Shown in pieces: positions 47,242 to 59,200 of a stretch of DNA of 64,000 bases (its first letter is position 1; every line of letters starts with the position of its first letter). Below the pieces are notes generated by a model that searched no databases, was not told where the DNA came from, and was given only the letters and a program-made list of their open reading frames with translations. Origin of the DNA: Biscogniauxia marginata (taxonomy: Eukaryota > Ascomycota > Sordariomycetes > Xylariales > Xylariaceae); contig MU404097.1 in NCBI GenBank assembly GCA_022695795.1, forward strand, positions 186,001 through 250,000. Reading direction: 5' to 3'. The position numbers and the translations under genes were made by a program.

Positions 47242-49781
47242 CTATACTTCTTGAAATGGCGTTGTCTGCTTTTCATCACAGACCTCATGGCGTCGAGGTG
47301 AGTTTGCCCAGCCAAACCTATTCCAAAGCTCCCTAAACGTATGCAGCCTTTCCTCGTCGTGGACAACCCAGAGTACGAGACCAGAAACTATCCAAGTGAT
47401 AATCGCTATCAGCGCGGTAGATATCAAAAAGGAGGATTGGAATCGCTGTGGGTCATCGTGAAAAAAAATGTCCATGTTGAACAAGGACTAATGAAAATCA
47501 TCAGTTAAAAAGGACAACCCTGGCGAGGAAGAAGATGACTTACCGAAACATAGTTAAGCGGTAGATAAAATATCGTGACAAAGGTGAATACTAGAATATA
47601 TTGGTTTAAGACCGTCGCTCGAGAAGCCTCTCGGGCCGAGGTGGCGCTGAAGAGCTACATACAGTTTATTTATCAATTCTAAGCTCGTAGGTATAGTAGC
47701 GTTAAAGTTACACTTACCCCGTCTTTGTAGCTTTTTATCTCTTCATTCTTCTTTTCTATGCGGTCTAGGAGAGATTTTGAGGTAGCACTGTGAAAATTTA
47801 TGAGCTCCTCCCACGCGTCGTTGATCTCCTTCATGAACGGTGTCGAGGGTCTTTTCCCATTGTCTTCGCCGATAGCCCCCCTACGTTTATATTCAGGGTA
47901 CGCTATGGCGTTGTGATCGGATCTGAGACGCTCGAGCTCCCTTTGGCTTTCCTGGATCCACTCAGAAAAGACTCGTAAAGTCTCTAGGACCCGAAAGTAC
48001 AGACGGGATCTCTCAAACGTGCTGTCGAACATCGCACCCTCTTGCTCCGGGTTAAACAGGTCGTCAATCTGGAGATGTTAGTAAATATCATCGTAAGTAA
48101 TATTGATTCTTCATCACTGGCCTTGACCCCAACCAGGTTGTCCACCTCGTTGAGAGTGCCGACCCACTTGCGCTTCCACAAAGGGAGTATCGAACGCAGG
48201 AGCCTTAAGTATACCGCGATACTGGTAAATTGCCCGCGCGAGGGGATATCAAGGCTTCTCTCACTTTCAATAAATAGTTTGCGGTATCCCGAGTCGCTTA
48301 GGTAAACGATTGTGAAGATGGGCAACTCGTGATTCTGTGATGTCACCAAGGCTATGGCGAATCTCTCCTCGATGATCCCGAGGTCTCCGGTGCCGCCGAG
48401 AGAAGTCAGTCGGCCAGATACCCGTGAAGGACGTAATCCGTTATATGGACGTCGTTGGAACTCCTTAGACAGATACTTCTTCCCCATAGAGAGCACACGA
48501 AGGTGGAAATGGAAGTGAGTCCAGTTGGGAGAGACCCAAATTTCGTTGGTAGGCATAAAGCGCGGGCATTTCGACGAGTAGCGGCTGAGGAAGCGTAGGG
48601 CCTTCTTGTTCCCCATGATTCTCTGGCTAATATCGCCGGTGATACTCATTTGTGACAGAACCAGATAGATACAGGCAAAGCTTATCAAGCCCGTGTCATG
48701 GAACACCTGCCTGTATTGATTCCTCAGTGTTAGCTAGCTTTCGTAGACCGGGGGTTTAATTAACAGATTTGCTTGCTATATGCGACCAAAGACCTGCCGT
48801 TCCCAAGGACAGTTTCCACTTATAGTAAGCCGGTCATCACAAGGCTATCGCGTAGCGTTAGTCGTCATAGAAACTGTCTCAAACCACTTGTTGCGTTCTA
48901 TGGGCTCCCACCTGAAGTTGGCATAGAAGAGAGCGTTTCGGGCTGAGCCAAGGCTCTCGAGCGGTATGGGCCCCTGAGGAATCGTAAGTCGAGTGGTACA
49001 ATATCACCTTGGTGTCCGCTGGGCAGTCCAAGTAGAAAGGGTCGGCAAACTCGTCAGTTTCGAGCGAAACATCACTCTCGTCCTGTGCTCGTACCGGTCT
49101 ACTTTGCTGCAACCATAGCTCCCTTATCAACCACGCGACCTGGGCTACCCGCAGGGCGAGGTGTGGCTCTTTGGCCTGGTCGATGTAATTCCACGGTATT
49201 TCGATGTCCCTTCCATCGGCAAACTGAAGCACCAAGAAAGTATCTGCACTATCTTCGGGTTCCAAGCCATGCATATGGATAAGCTCAATTGGATCGTATG
49301 AACCAGATAGGATATGTGGTAAGCTATATTTCGCTAGGAAGAAGTCGCAGAGCCCAAGGGGATCAGGATGTACGGTTACTTGGAAGTATCTGTGTAAGGT
49401 AGAAGAAATTGATAGGTCAAAGGACGGTACGTATCGAGGAGTGCTTGGCTGTTTATAGAGGTTATCTGGAGTATTGCCCCAGGGAGGTGTCAATGCCACC
49501 AGCAGCTGTTCCTGTTTCAGGCTCATATAAGAAACTGCCTGCATTATAGCGGCGATGTCCTCTTTATTTGTGTCGTTTGCTGATAAACATTGCAGACTAG
49601 GGTTATTGTGAGTCGATGTTTTGGATGAGATGATTGGTCCTTTTCTGAAGGTTATGTGAACTTGACGTCGACTTTGTCTTAAATGTCGATGTTGGTTTAT
49701 TCGGTTTGTCCTTTGATGAGACTTCGCTCGAGTAGGACGTAGTCGCCTATCCGGCGACCTTGGTATGACGCCTCCCTCCAT
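47242..49781 (-). pseudogene. CorA-like divalent-cation transporter family protein, probably decayed
   Basis: The C-terminal exons 48068-47718, 47654-47544 and 47487-47242 splice in frame. They give a helical region starting IDDLFNPEQEGAMFDSTFER, then SAREASRATVLNQYILVFTF, VTIFYLPLNYVSSLFNM and a final transmembrane helix. This is the fungal CorA/ZntB-like C-terminus, with SLFNM where bacterial CorA has GMN. Exon 48710-48122 precedes them. The first block runs 49781 to about 48880. Three defects suggest decay. A one-base frame change near 48985-49003 is needed to continue from KVILYH into LTIPQGPIPLESLGSARNAL. The donor at 48121 is GCCAGT instead of GT. No clean donor joins the first block to 48710. 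The locus lies between two inverted repeats. It could still be an intact gene with unusual splicing or a sequencing error. Confidence 0.55.
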
Positions 49782-50812
49782 TTAAAGCGACCGATACTCC
49801 TCGAAATTCAATATGATTTACTTATGGATTTTTGATCTCCTCGTTTACTTTCGACCTTTTATTGATTCATCTCTGTCAATACAACACTTATAAATCTGTA
49901 GGATAAGCCTCAACCGGGGGCGGGAGGATCAAAAAGGGGTCAATTAAACATCTGAGGCAGCTGGGGTCGTAAAGTACTCAACACACCAGGGGCATTGATG
50001 TGCTTTTCATCCAATCACCATATGAGGTCAAGGGGCCAACCGCCAAACCACCCTGTCACGATGCATGTCAGGCTTACGAGGTATATTAATAGCAGGCTGA
50101 ATGAAGGCCCCCACCCTACAAATCAATATAGACTCTTCAAATGACTATTTAGGTAGGCAATATTTGTATCACGTATATCGCATTCATTGTCTCATACTCC
50201 AATTAATAATATGCCTAATAAAGCACCAGGCAAACTTCAATGGAGTTCATGGTGGGCAACAGAGCAAGAAGGGGCGAAGATAGGGACGACTATTTGACTC
50301 GGTTGATCGCTAAAGGAACCTCATCGAAATACTAATAGGTTGTCATAACATGTTGATGTACGTAATGTATGCACAATTTTGCCCCAAATAACCCTCTAGA
50401 GACCTTTGAACTTCCAGGCTATGTACTAGACCCTTGATAATACGGGAACGAAAAATTGGCTTACTGGTTGGTATTCGTTGAACAAAGGGAAAATAATGAG
50501 TACTATTAAAGACTAATACCATTTGCGTATAATACCCCGGTCTCTGTTATATACAGACATGAGTATATATGCGAATCCATACGTGGATGAGGACGGGAGT
50601 TCTCCGAGGAGACGTTCAAGGGGCCACCGGCTAGCCCTCGGGATTCAGAGACTAGGACACTTTTAGATGGATGCGAAGGAAAACTTGGTGTATATTGATC
50701 GTGACCGCTCGGAATACCTCGATGGATCCCCTGTCGATTAGTCTAAGTCCAATAATAACCAACAAATATATCCTTTCTTAGTCTACTGTGCTCCCTTTCA
50801 CTCTCTTGACAA
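49782..50812. other. Spacer inside the inverted-repeat pair
   Basis: AT-rich flank 5' of the CorA-like locus. No gene is seen. Confidence 0.5.
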
Positions 50813-51096
50813 AAGCTGTGACAAGGGCTGCTAGGCTTGGAACTAAGATTTAATTTCAACTAATAATTCTCCTTGGTCTCAAGGGACTTAGAAGTCTAAG
50901 TTTAACCCTGACTCCATCAAGGAATCTTCTGCGTATATATACACGTTATTCTCTGCCTGCAGCTATCGTCCTATGCACGTTGGTACCATTGCATCTTGCA
51001 CTCGTATCTATCCCCAATAGCCTTCAAGCTCATGATCAACTGGTCTTGGCGGCGTTTACAGGTGCCATTCCGTGTGACAAAAGCCTAGACAGAGCC
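50813..51096 (-). repeat. Right copy of the degenerate inverted repeat (about 284 bp)
   Basis: Reverse-complement partner of 46822-47103. It is the less AT-rich of the two and may be nearer the ancestral sequence. Similarity weakens beyond both ends; a few patches (CCAAATTAGTTGG) may continue to about 51155. Confidence 0.7.
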
Positions 51097-51820
51097 ATAT
51101 ATGCACGGCATCGGAAACACTTGTTCTAGAACCAACTAATTTGGTACCAAAATAATGCGAAAAGGACGATGCAGAGAAACAAGGAAGTCGTCAAGTTTAT
51201 TGGGACCTAATATGGGCGACGTTGGAAATGCTTCTAACATCACAGGAAATCAATAGGGTATAGCTGCCACCTCGCTTATTAAGAACGACAAGTTACCCTT
51301 TTTTCCCCTGCCTATTCACATTGTTACAGGTAGAGTGCAGATATATAGGCATTCATGTCACAACGCGACTAACACGGCACCTGAATCATCCCATCTAAAG
51401 GGTCGGCTAATCTTGACCACCTCACTCCCATCACGATCACACTCAAGTCACAAGTCACAATTATCAGATGATAGACAGTATATAAACGCAGCATATAGGA
51501 AACACACCCATTTTCCAAACTTAGGCTTGTTAGATAAACTAGGTATCTAAGGTGCCAACCGGGGATGTTGAAGTCCCTCGGGGAGAGACACCAGCGATGT
51601 TGAAATCCAAAAGGCTAGGTAGCTAGCCTAATGATAATGCTGGCGGTCAAAAGTAGAAGGCACAAAGTCCTTTCGAAGTAAAGTAACGCCAAGATGGCAA
51701 GCGACGAAGGAGCGAGTATGTGAGTGAAGACGTCGCGTAAATACATCAGACTCCCAAAGATATCCACTAACCTCACCTTCCAAGTTCCCTTACTCACGCC
51801 TCCCAAGCTCTGCTTATAAA
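51097..51820. other. Spacer, nothing recognisable
   Basis: Contains the INO1 3' flank (minus strand). No gene is seen. Confidence 0.5.
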
Positions 51821-53601
51821 TTAAAACAGTTTGTGCTCGAGCGTCATATCAGACTCGGGCTCGAGACCGACACAGGCGCGGAAGATGTTCGTCAGTGCGG
51901 CGCGCTGCTTGGCGAGGGCGTTGACGACAGGGGTTCCCGGAGGAGTCAGTGGCGCCTTGAGCATATAACTGAGGATGCTCAGGACGCTGTGGAAGCCTTT
52001 GTACTCGGCCCCGGCAGCGTTGCTCGGCCTCCACTGGATGCGCGTCATCATCTCGGCGACTAAGACGAGGTCGATGATCAGCGGCGAGGCCAGAAGAGAG
52101 TCCTCGCATACATTAAAGATACTGTGTATATAATTAGCATGAGAACAAGTTGAGTACTAGATAGCTGGCTAGGGGATGATACGACCGCGTGGGGAGGTCT
52201 AGGGAGGCTGCGCTACTTACGAGATAGTCTGGTGGCCGCCGAGGAAGATCTCGGCATAGTACTCATCGAGGGCGCGTTTGTTATCGCCAACAGCGGGCAT
52301 GTACTTGATAACTACGGTGTGATCTGGGTGCTCGCCATTCTTGTAGAGCACGTCGTTGGCCGCGACCATGTCGTCGACGACGTTGGACTTAGAGATCTCC
52401 TTAGACCGGAATTGCCGCTGTGAGCTTAGGTTTTTGCCGTCGTTGTTTCCTAGGTGGTTGTAGCTTGCGATCGACGTCAGCTTGATGCCCGCGCTAATTA
52501 GGAAGTCCACCAGTGCCGACTTCATCTTGGTCTGGCCCGACTTGAAATCGTCACCGCCGATGAAGGCCTCGTGCTTTGCGGCAAGGTCGATGGCACCCGG
52601 AACAAAGGTATTCTGTGGGGACCCATTGATAAATGGTGTGTTCTCGAGAATGCAGGCCACTGCGAAGACAGTCGAGGGAGAGACTTCTTCGTGGCCATGT
52701 TCGATGGCCTTGAGCAGGTTCTCTGCAGTGTCGTTGACACCGGGAATGATGTCAGCATATCGTTCAGTGTTAGCTGTCCACTGAACAATGACTTTGTCAA
52801 GATTATTCTGCGCCTTAAAGTCACTATATAATAGTCAGCATCGCCCTAAACTATAGAGATCTGACTTGTATCCTACCGAATGTCCTGGCGGATCTTCTCA
52901 ACATGGGCCATGCTGGCCTTGCTCCCAGGGATCACATTGTCCGCCCTGTCTTCCTGGTTCGCTGCGATGAAGTCGGGGTAGTAAATGCTAGGAAGAGGAA
53001 CCATCTGTGCCATCTCCTTCTTGACCTGTGTCTTTAACATCGGCTCAAGCACGGCGGCGCGATCCATGGCGTCGGCAAGATTCATGCTGCTGATATCCCA
53101 TCCGCCAATGACGAGATCGTTCGGATGAACCATAGGAAGCACATCATGGAACGGGATATTGACCTCCTTCATGGTCGTGGCATCTGCGCCGAGCTTCATC
53201 GTAGAGCCCATGACCACAGATCCATAGTAGTTAGCGGCACGAGGTCCCTCACGCGTCTCCCAGACCAAGCCTCGACGGTTGGCAATAATTCCAGCAGTGA
53301 CGGTCGTGCCATTGTTGCCGCCCCAGCCAACCAACATCATGCCAGTCTTGGGAACCTTGCGGTCGACTTTGAAATCGTATAAAGTTGCTCGGGGAGTAGC
53401 CACATACTTACCATTGGCATCCCGCGTGACGCTGGTGGTTCGATAAGTATACTTAGACAAGATCTCGTTGTCGGTGTAGGTCACATTAGGCGAGTTGACG
53501 GTAAAGAGGCTAGTGCCAGCTACCGGGTCGGTTGAGTTATGGCCATTGGTACGTCCATCACCGTTCGTAGAGCCCGTGTCTACCTCTGCATGCGGCGCCA
53601 T
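51821..53601 (-). CDS. INO1: Inositol-3-phosphate synthase
   Basis: A cytosolic NAD-dependent enzyme that turns glucose 6-phosphate into 1D-myo-inositol 3-phosphate, the first step of inositol and phosphatidylinositol synthesis. Exons on the minus strand are 53601-52877, 52823-52221 and 52121-51821, with introns 52824-52876 and 52122-52220, both phase 2. The product is 542 residues, typical. The NAD-binding loop GWGGNNGTT is at 92-100. The conserved blocks [26 protein letters not shown] and [14 protein letters not shown] carry the catalytic lysines and metal-site residues. After the last splice comes [20 protein letters not shown]. The Gly/Asn/Thr-rich N-terminal 30 residues are variable in fungi. 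The start ATG is followed by APHAEVD, a common fungal opening. The gene looks intact. Confidence 0.97.
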
Positions 53602-56158
53602 TTTGCACGTTTCTTTAGCTTGGGGTTGGTAGATTGTAGTTCTGTTGGTTCGAAATGCCCTTTACCTAGTAGGGGCTGAGTCCGCCGCACTCCCTGGAGA
53701 GGCAGAGCAACGGGCTCCGGCAAACGGGTGATGGACGCTGCGTGCGAAATCAGCACAGCTTCATTGTCAATCGGCTTTAGCAAAGAAGGAAGACATACGA
53801 GTTGAGGAGATTGGAAAACGTCTTGATGGTTTGGGTGACCGCGGCTCGAGAGCGCGATCAACTAGTCAAGCGGTTTGGATTGGGTGAAGAAGCTGGAAGA
53901 CTCTTCCAAGTTTCCAAGTCGTTGCAGTCCGTCACTGGTAGATAGATCACAATGCAACAGACAAGAGGAAATGTAGAAGAGAGAATCGTTCTAGTTTCTA
54001 GACAAAGGCGCAAGGGAGTGGGTTATGAAGGCTCTTATCGGCGGGAGCTAGGGCTACCTCGATCTTCAATTGTTGGGGCAAAAGACGAAAGACGGTGTGG
54101 TCTTCAACTACGTATACCTTAACATGTGTACAGGTTACATGGGAACCAATAAAGACTCACGATACCCCTTCGTAGGCGAGTGACCTGCAGCGATGTGCGC
54201 CCCGCCGAAAAAAAAAATTTAAATAAAAGACCCTGAAGGATGCACTCTGAGTTGTAAGCTGGTAGAGGGGTTGTCAATATTCTAATTGGTCAATTCACTT
54301 GATGGCGTATGTATGTACAAACTAGGGGTAATCCATGGCGTGGTTATAGGGCGATGTCGGCCAACACTCGCTTCACTTTCAAACGCACGTGTAGGGGAAC
54401 GCCGGCTTTGGTCGGTTAGGCGGATGTAAATTGGTCTGTGCCTTACAAACACATACATTAAGCATGTAATCTACGGTGTACGTAGGTATCTAGTCACCAT
54501 TGCCTATTACATGTAGTCCAGTGCCAATCATGAAATTTCATTATAAGAAGGCAGCAACATGTTGATTTACACAGAACCATTTTTAACTACATGTTCGTAA
54601 TCGAACTGACAAAATTATAGCGAAATCAGCAACACACCTAAGTCGTTACTGTCCCGTTCAGTACAGTCCACGTTCTGTTCATAACCTTCAAAACTTTGAG
54701 CTATTGCTGCCGAAGTCTCTCTACCGTATTGTAAAATTCGCTTGATGCTTCCAAGCTTCCAAGACCTTGATCTATTGAGGCTCGTAAATGGATACCTTGC
54801 GCTAGTCGAGCTCCTCGCCAGAAATCGTTAAGTTTGCTACTGATGCATGAGTCGTGCTACCAGCCTTGGCATCAACGTGTAATTATCTCCTCTTTCGGGA
54901 TGCGGCTAGTGATCCGACTCTTCCGATATTGCTTCTGTATTCTGTCTGTTGATTTCTTGTTGTTGTGTCAGAACCATCTTACGACGCTGCTTGATGAAAC
55001 TCAGAGTTCGACCGACCTTTCTTCTCTAAGTTGTTCCTCATATTATTAGTGAAAAGAGCGACGGCCACTGTTATATGTTCACATCCCAAATATTGTGACC
55101 AGTCTTTCCATTCATACTGGGCCCGGTAGAGCTGAGCATCTTGGTATCATGGATATCACGTATTAGTATCAATCCTATACTATATCTTTTTTCAAGTTCA
55201 AGCTATTTAATAAGGCTTACTGTGAGCCTCACGAATATGACACTCAATTTATTCGAGGGTAACCTTCGCTAAGGTGTAAATACTATAATAGCTGATAAAA
55301 CTCACCATTATTACGCTAGAGCAACATGATATATTGATATATGTCAGGAACCAAGCCGGTATAGGGGATCAAGGAGAACAACGCGATACGTACCTTTTTA
55401 GGAATAAAAAGACTGGAAACAGGTATAAAGACACGGTATCTCAGGCAGTTGTAGTTCTAGTCCTCCGCGCAACAACTATGTTATCACCTAATCCCATACT
55501 AAGTGCCTTTTGGCAGTATACCTATGTGAGGCTATACAATGGGGATTATAATAACGGAAAGTCACGGTTTCTGTCCTGTGGAATATTCCCAGGAAGGGAT
55601 TCACCCCCCAATATATCGCTCAACGTTTTTGTGGGAAGCTTTAGCCTAGTTTGAAGTATTGTGTATCAACTACTACGTAGCCCTATATCTTAGGGGCCAG
55701 TGTGATACGACGCACACTTGGGATCATCGTGTAATAGAAGAAAGGTCTTTCTAGGGACAAGACATTCCTATAAAATATTCGAATCTAGCTACGGATTTGC
55801 TTTCGATATATTTTACATGGAATAGTAAGGTCATCCTAAGTGCAACTTGATATCCGGTTAAAACCTTGTGCTGAAACTTGTGACGAACCTCCCTGTGTGT
55901 TCCTAGTCAGCTGACTTCACAGGTGAGTACGTACTGGGTTTTCTTGATTTGAAGGTAACAGTGGATTGAGATTGGTTCAAGAGATTCACAATGTTTTGTT
56001 CGTCAGAGAGATTTCAAGGTACTCTCACTATAGTGTCAAAGAGTGACTGTAGTCTTAGATTGATAGCTAAGGAACTAGAATGAATGACTAGATACATAGG
56101 AAATCTTATCCTTCTTATACTCCCTCCTACTGTCTGGGGTTCTTCCACTAGATGTAGT
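53602..56158. other. Gene-free DNA upstream of INO1
   Basis: The first few hundred bases are the INO1 promoter and leader (minus strand). Beyond about 54.3 kb the DNA is AT-rich with no supportable gene. The open frame at 55334-55654 has no recognisable content. Confidence 0.5.
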
Positions 56159-56189
56159 GATCTCGCGATCTCGCCGAGATCGCGAGATC
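56159..56189. repeat. Perfect 31-bp palindrome with two TCGCGA cores
   Basis: Arms of 15 bp (GATCTCGCGATCTCG and its exact reverse complement) flank a single C at 56174. It is very G+C-rich compared with its AT-rich surroundings. It could extrude as a cruciform or bind a dimeric regulator. Confidence 0.85.
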
Positions 56190-56199
56190 GCTGACCCGA

Positions 56200-56211
56200 G
56201 GTCACGTGACC
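56200..56211. promoter_or_regulatory. 12-bp palindrome GGTCACGTGACC (E-box)
   Basis: A perfect palindrome with a TCACGTGA core, the consensus class bound by fungal bHLH factors (Cbf1/Pho4-type sites). It starts 11 bases after the 31-bp palindrome. No gene start is close, so a regulatory role is uncertain. Confidence 0.4.
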
Positions 56212-59200
56212 TGAATCACCTGACCAGACAGGGTTGTAACAAAACTGCCAGAAAGTACAGGCAAGCACGTATAATAACAATTGGTAATATCCTCTATTCG
56301 ATTTGAGTAAAGAATCCATATACATTGATCTAGCAAAGTCGAATTTCAGTATGGCTTACCAATGGCACATTTTAAGACCAGCGAATCAGTTCTTTGAGCA
56401 TCAGTAGTCTCTATCAGATACTTCTCAAGAGAACCTGAAAGCACCGGTCAACTTCCAATATTTCGAGCATTTTGAGGACATCGAGAATCGTTCCCATTCA
56501 CTCTCAAAGTGACAAGCGAAGCATGCATGCAATATGCTGTTTTCGGTCTTTGCTCTGTTACGGCCGTCCGTGGGAAGATTTCAACCTCCGTACAATCAAC
56601 GGTCTCGGAAGGCCTTCTCGAAAGTAAAATTCCCACCCAGTAAGGTCTGCATGCAAGTATTCCAGTCTGGCAACACACCTGCGTATTACTTGTATGTGTT
56701 TATGAGTAAGTATGTAATATTTACATCGGGATCTAACTCTCCTTCTATGAAGTTCTCCCTTGCTGGTAATTACACGAGAGAGCCTGTTGATTCATAACTA
56801 GATATTAATTTCGGGCATAGGAAGCTGTTACATGGCTGGTGCAACTCATATACTCAGAGTTTAAATTCTAGTATAAGTGGTTGCCGATTTTCAGTAAGGT
56901 GATTTCTGTCGGTAAAAGGTGGGTTTTGCCTTATGTGACTTTTGTGAATAAGCACCAAAATAAGTACCTTAGCTAGAACCTATCAGTAGACAGGTCGAGA
57001 TGACCTGCAAAGTGAGGCCGCCTTCTGAACTAGTTTCTAACTTGTATGTCCACCATCATTCATTGCGAGCTCGTCGTTATATCAGCTTGTGAGCTATATG
57101 TATACTATTGACATTTTGGAAGGTCTAGATAATTCTGACAGGGAGTTTGATTAGAGTTCCACGGAGCATAGATGCGGCTACCAGTTGCTATTTCCTATCA
57201 ATATATATGATTCTAAAATGTTGATATATATACGTTAACGACTTTCTAAGCAGTATGTGGGCTATAGCTTATTATAACATTATAATGAGACTGGAAATAC
57301 TGAAGGTAATTTATTTAGGCAAGTTCATGAAGTCTAACTAGACTGGCCAAGTGAGCAACATGAATGAAAGGCAACGCCCAAATGATTTATTTAATCGAGA
57401 CTGAAGTTCTTTCGGGCCTTTCTCGTATACACTTAATTCGTTGGACTCTGGTTCACGTACGATCTCTACAAAGTCACTTGGTCAACCGGTGGAGAATGTT
57501 GCCGTCCATATATGGCGTCCAGTAAAAAGGAACTACGGAATACACTTCGGAATTTGGGTCGTTGTTCCAGATCTTTAATACCTTAGCGACATCAAGGTAG
57601 TACTATAGATCTACAACTTGAAGTACCGACCTCATATCTAGTAGATCATATGGAGACTCTACCTTGTTTAAGGCGTCAATAATTAAGCACATATGCCTAC
57701 GTGTATAGTCATGTGGCTTACCCATATACATCCGATTGGAATATCATGTCGGAGCCATGCATCGTCAATGCAGATGGCATGCCGGCTGAGAGCGTTGATC
57801 AGCTCGGCTGAAGCACAGACTCCGAGCTGCCGTGTCGCGGGTTGGTCGGGAAGAGCAACAAAAGATCTAGCCCCATGTCCGTGCTGAGATAAAGTTCTCG
57901 CAAGATAGGCTAGATAGGTAAGTGACTGCGATGCATGACGTGAGGGTGAAAGTATTCATCGAAAACTGGTATTCTCGCGTTTCATCCTCCTCACGCTTCT
58001 CCCCCCTAACTTACCCACCTGAGCAGTATCACAAACCGCTGCTGTGCTACGTATAATTAAGCGCCGTTCACTATGTTTAGTTCTCACCTGGGTCCTTATT
58101 TGGCGATGACGTCTAACAGCCTTCTGCGAAGCGCCGTAGAACATGATGAACAAGTCCACGTGCGGTAATGGGGGCGAGAGAAGTTTCATGTGATATTCCT
58201 GGACTTAAGGGATTGTTTGTTCATTTGTCATGCGGCTGTCCTTTCTAACAGCTAACACTATATCTTAGTATTCAACAACATCTTTTTGTCAGCATAAGCT
58301 CGAGAGGATGTAGGGACACGTAGGTAGGTGTGATGCTCACGGTAGGGATTCCTAAATAGGCACCATCCTCAGCAACTCCCTTTCTATCCATCTACCTACT
58401 TTATTGGATCAGAGTGCAACCCCACTCCCCCAAATGGCAAAGGTTCGCTCGCCAATGACGATCGTGATCCAACAGGAGTGCACATCGACACACGCACCAA
58501 CGTTCAGCCTCATTTCCCAGACCCCAATTAGCCAGGGGTGAGCTGCAAGTTTGGGGTTACTGCATTTTGGGGCTTGTGTGGTGACCACGGGCCACGAGTT
58601 CAGAAGTGTAATTGACCTCTTGCTGCTCTGTGCAGATAAGATGCTGACTGCGAATGTTTATTAGCATAGCTTACACAATGGATCTTCGCATCGCGTTGTG
58701 CTTTTTAGGTAAGAATCAGCTTCACATGGTGGTTCAAACTAGGTACACTACGGAGAATTTCCTTGGGAGCGTATTCTATCTTAGGAGATGTGGCGTCTTT
58801 ATTAACATCTTCATACCTCCCGCTTATGATGACTCGCGCCGAATCTAGGGTGCAGTCAAGACATCTGAGACAATGGCCTGAATGAAACTTCTCAGGGGAG
58901 AAAGAATTGAGAATTCATAGGCCTCGGGCGTATTTCTCTCTATTATCTCATTTGCTGTCACACGTTTTCCTTGGGTTGCACACCTATATCTTATATTACA
59001 ACCGTTACTTCTTGCCTTATATGCAACGTATTATAGGTGGTGGCTTGGATACTCATCCGTGATTTTGATATTTGCCTTTTTTGCATGCGCAGGTATCGTA
59101 TTTCCTTCCCATAGCTCGCTACAGATTAAACAACCGTGCTTTGAACCGTCTGAAGCCAAGTCTGCCAAGATGACCAGGATGACGATCATTTTAGATAACA

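Noticed and set aside
56014..56325. 103-codon minus-strand frame across the palindromes
   Set aside because: The frame is created partly by the palindrome itself and shows no recognisable protein content.
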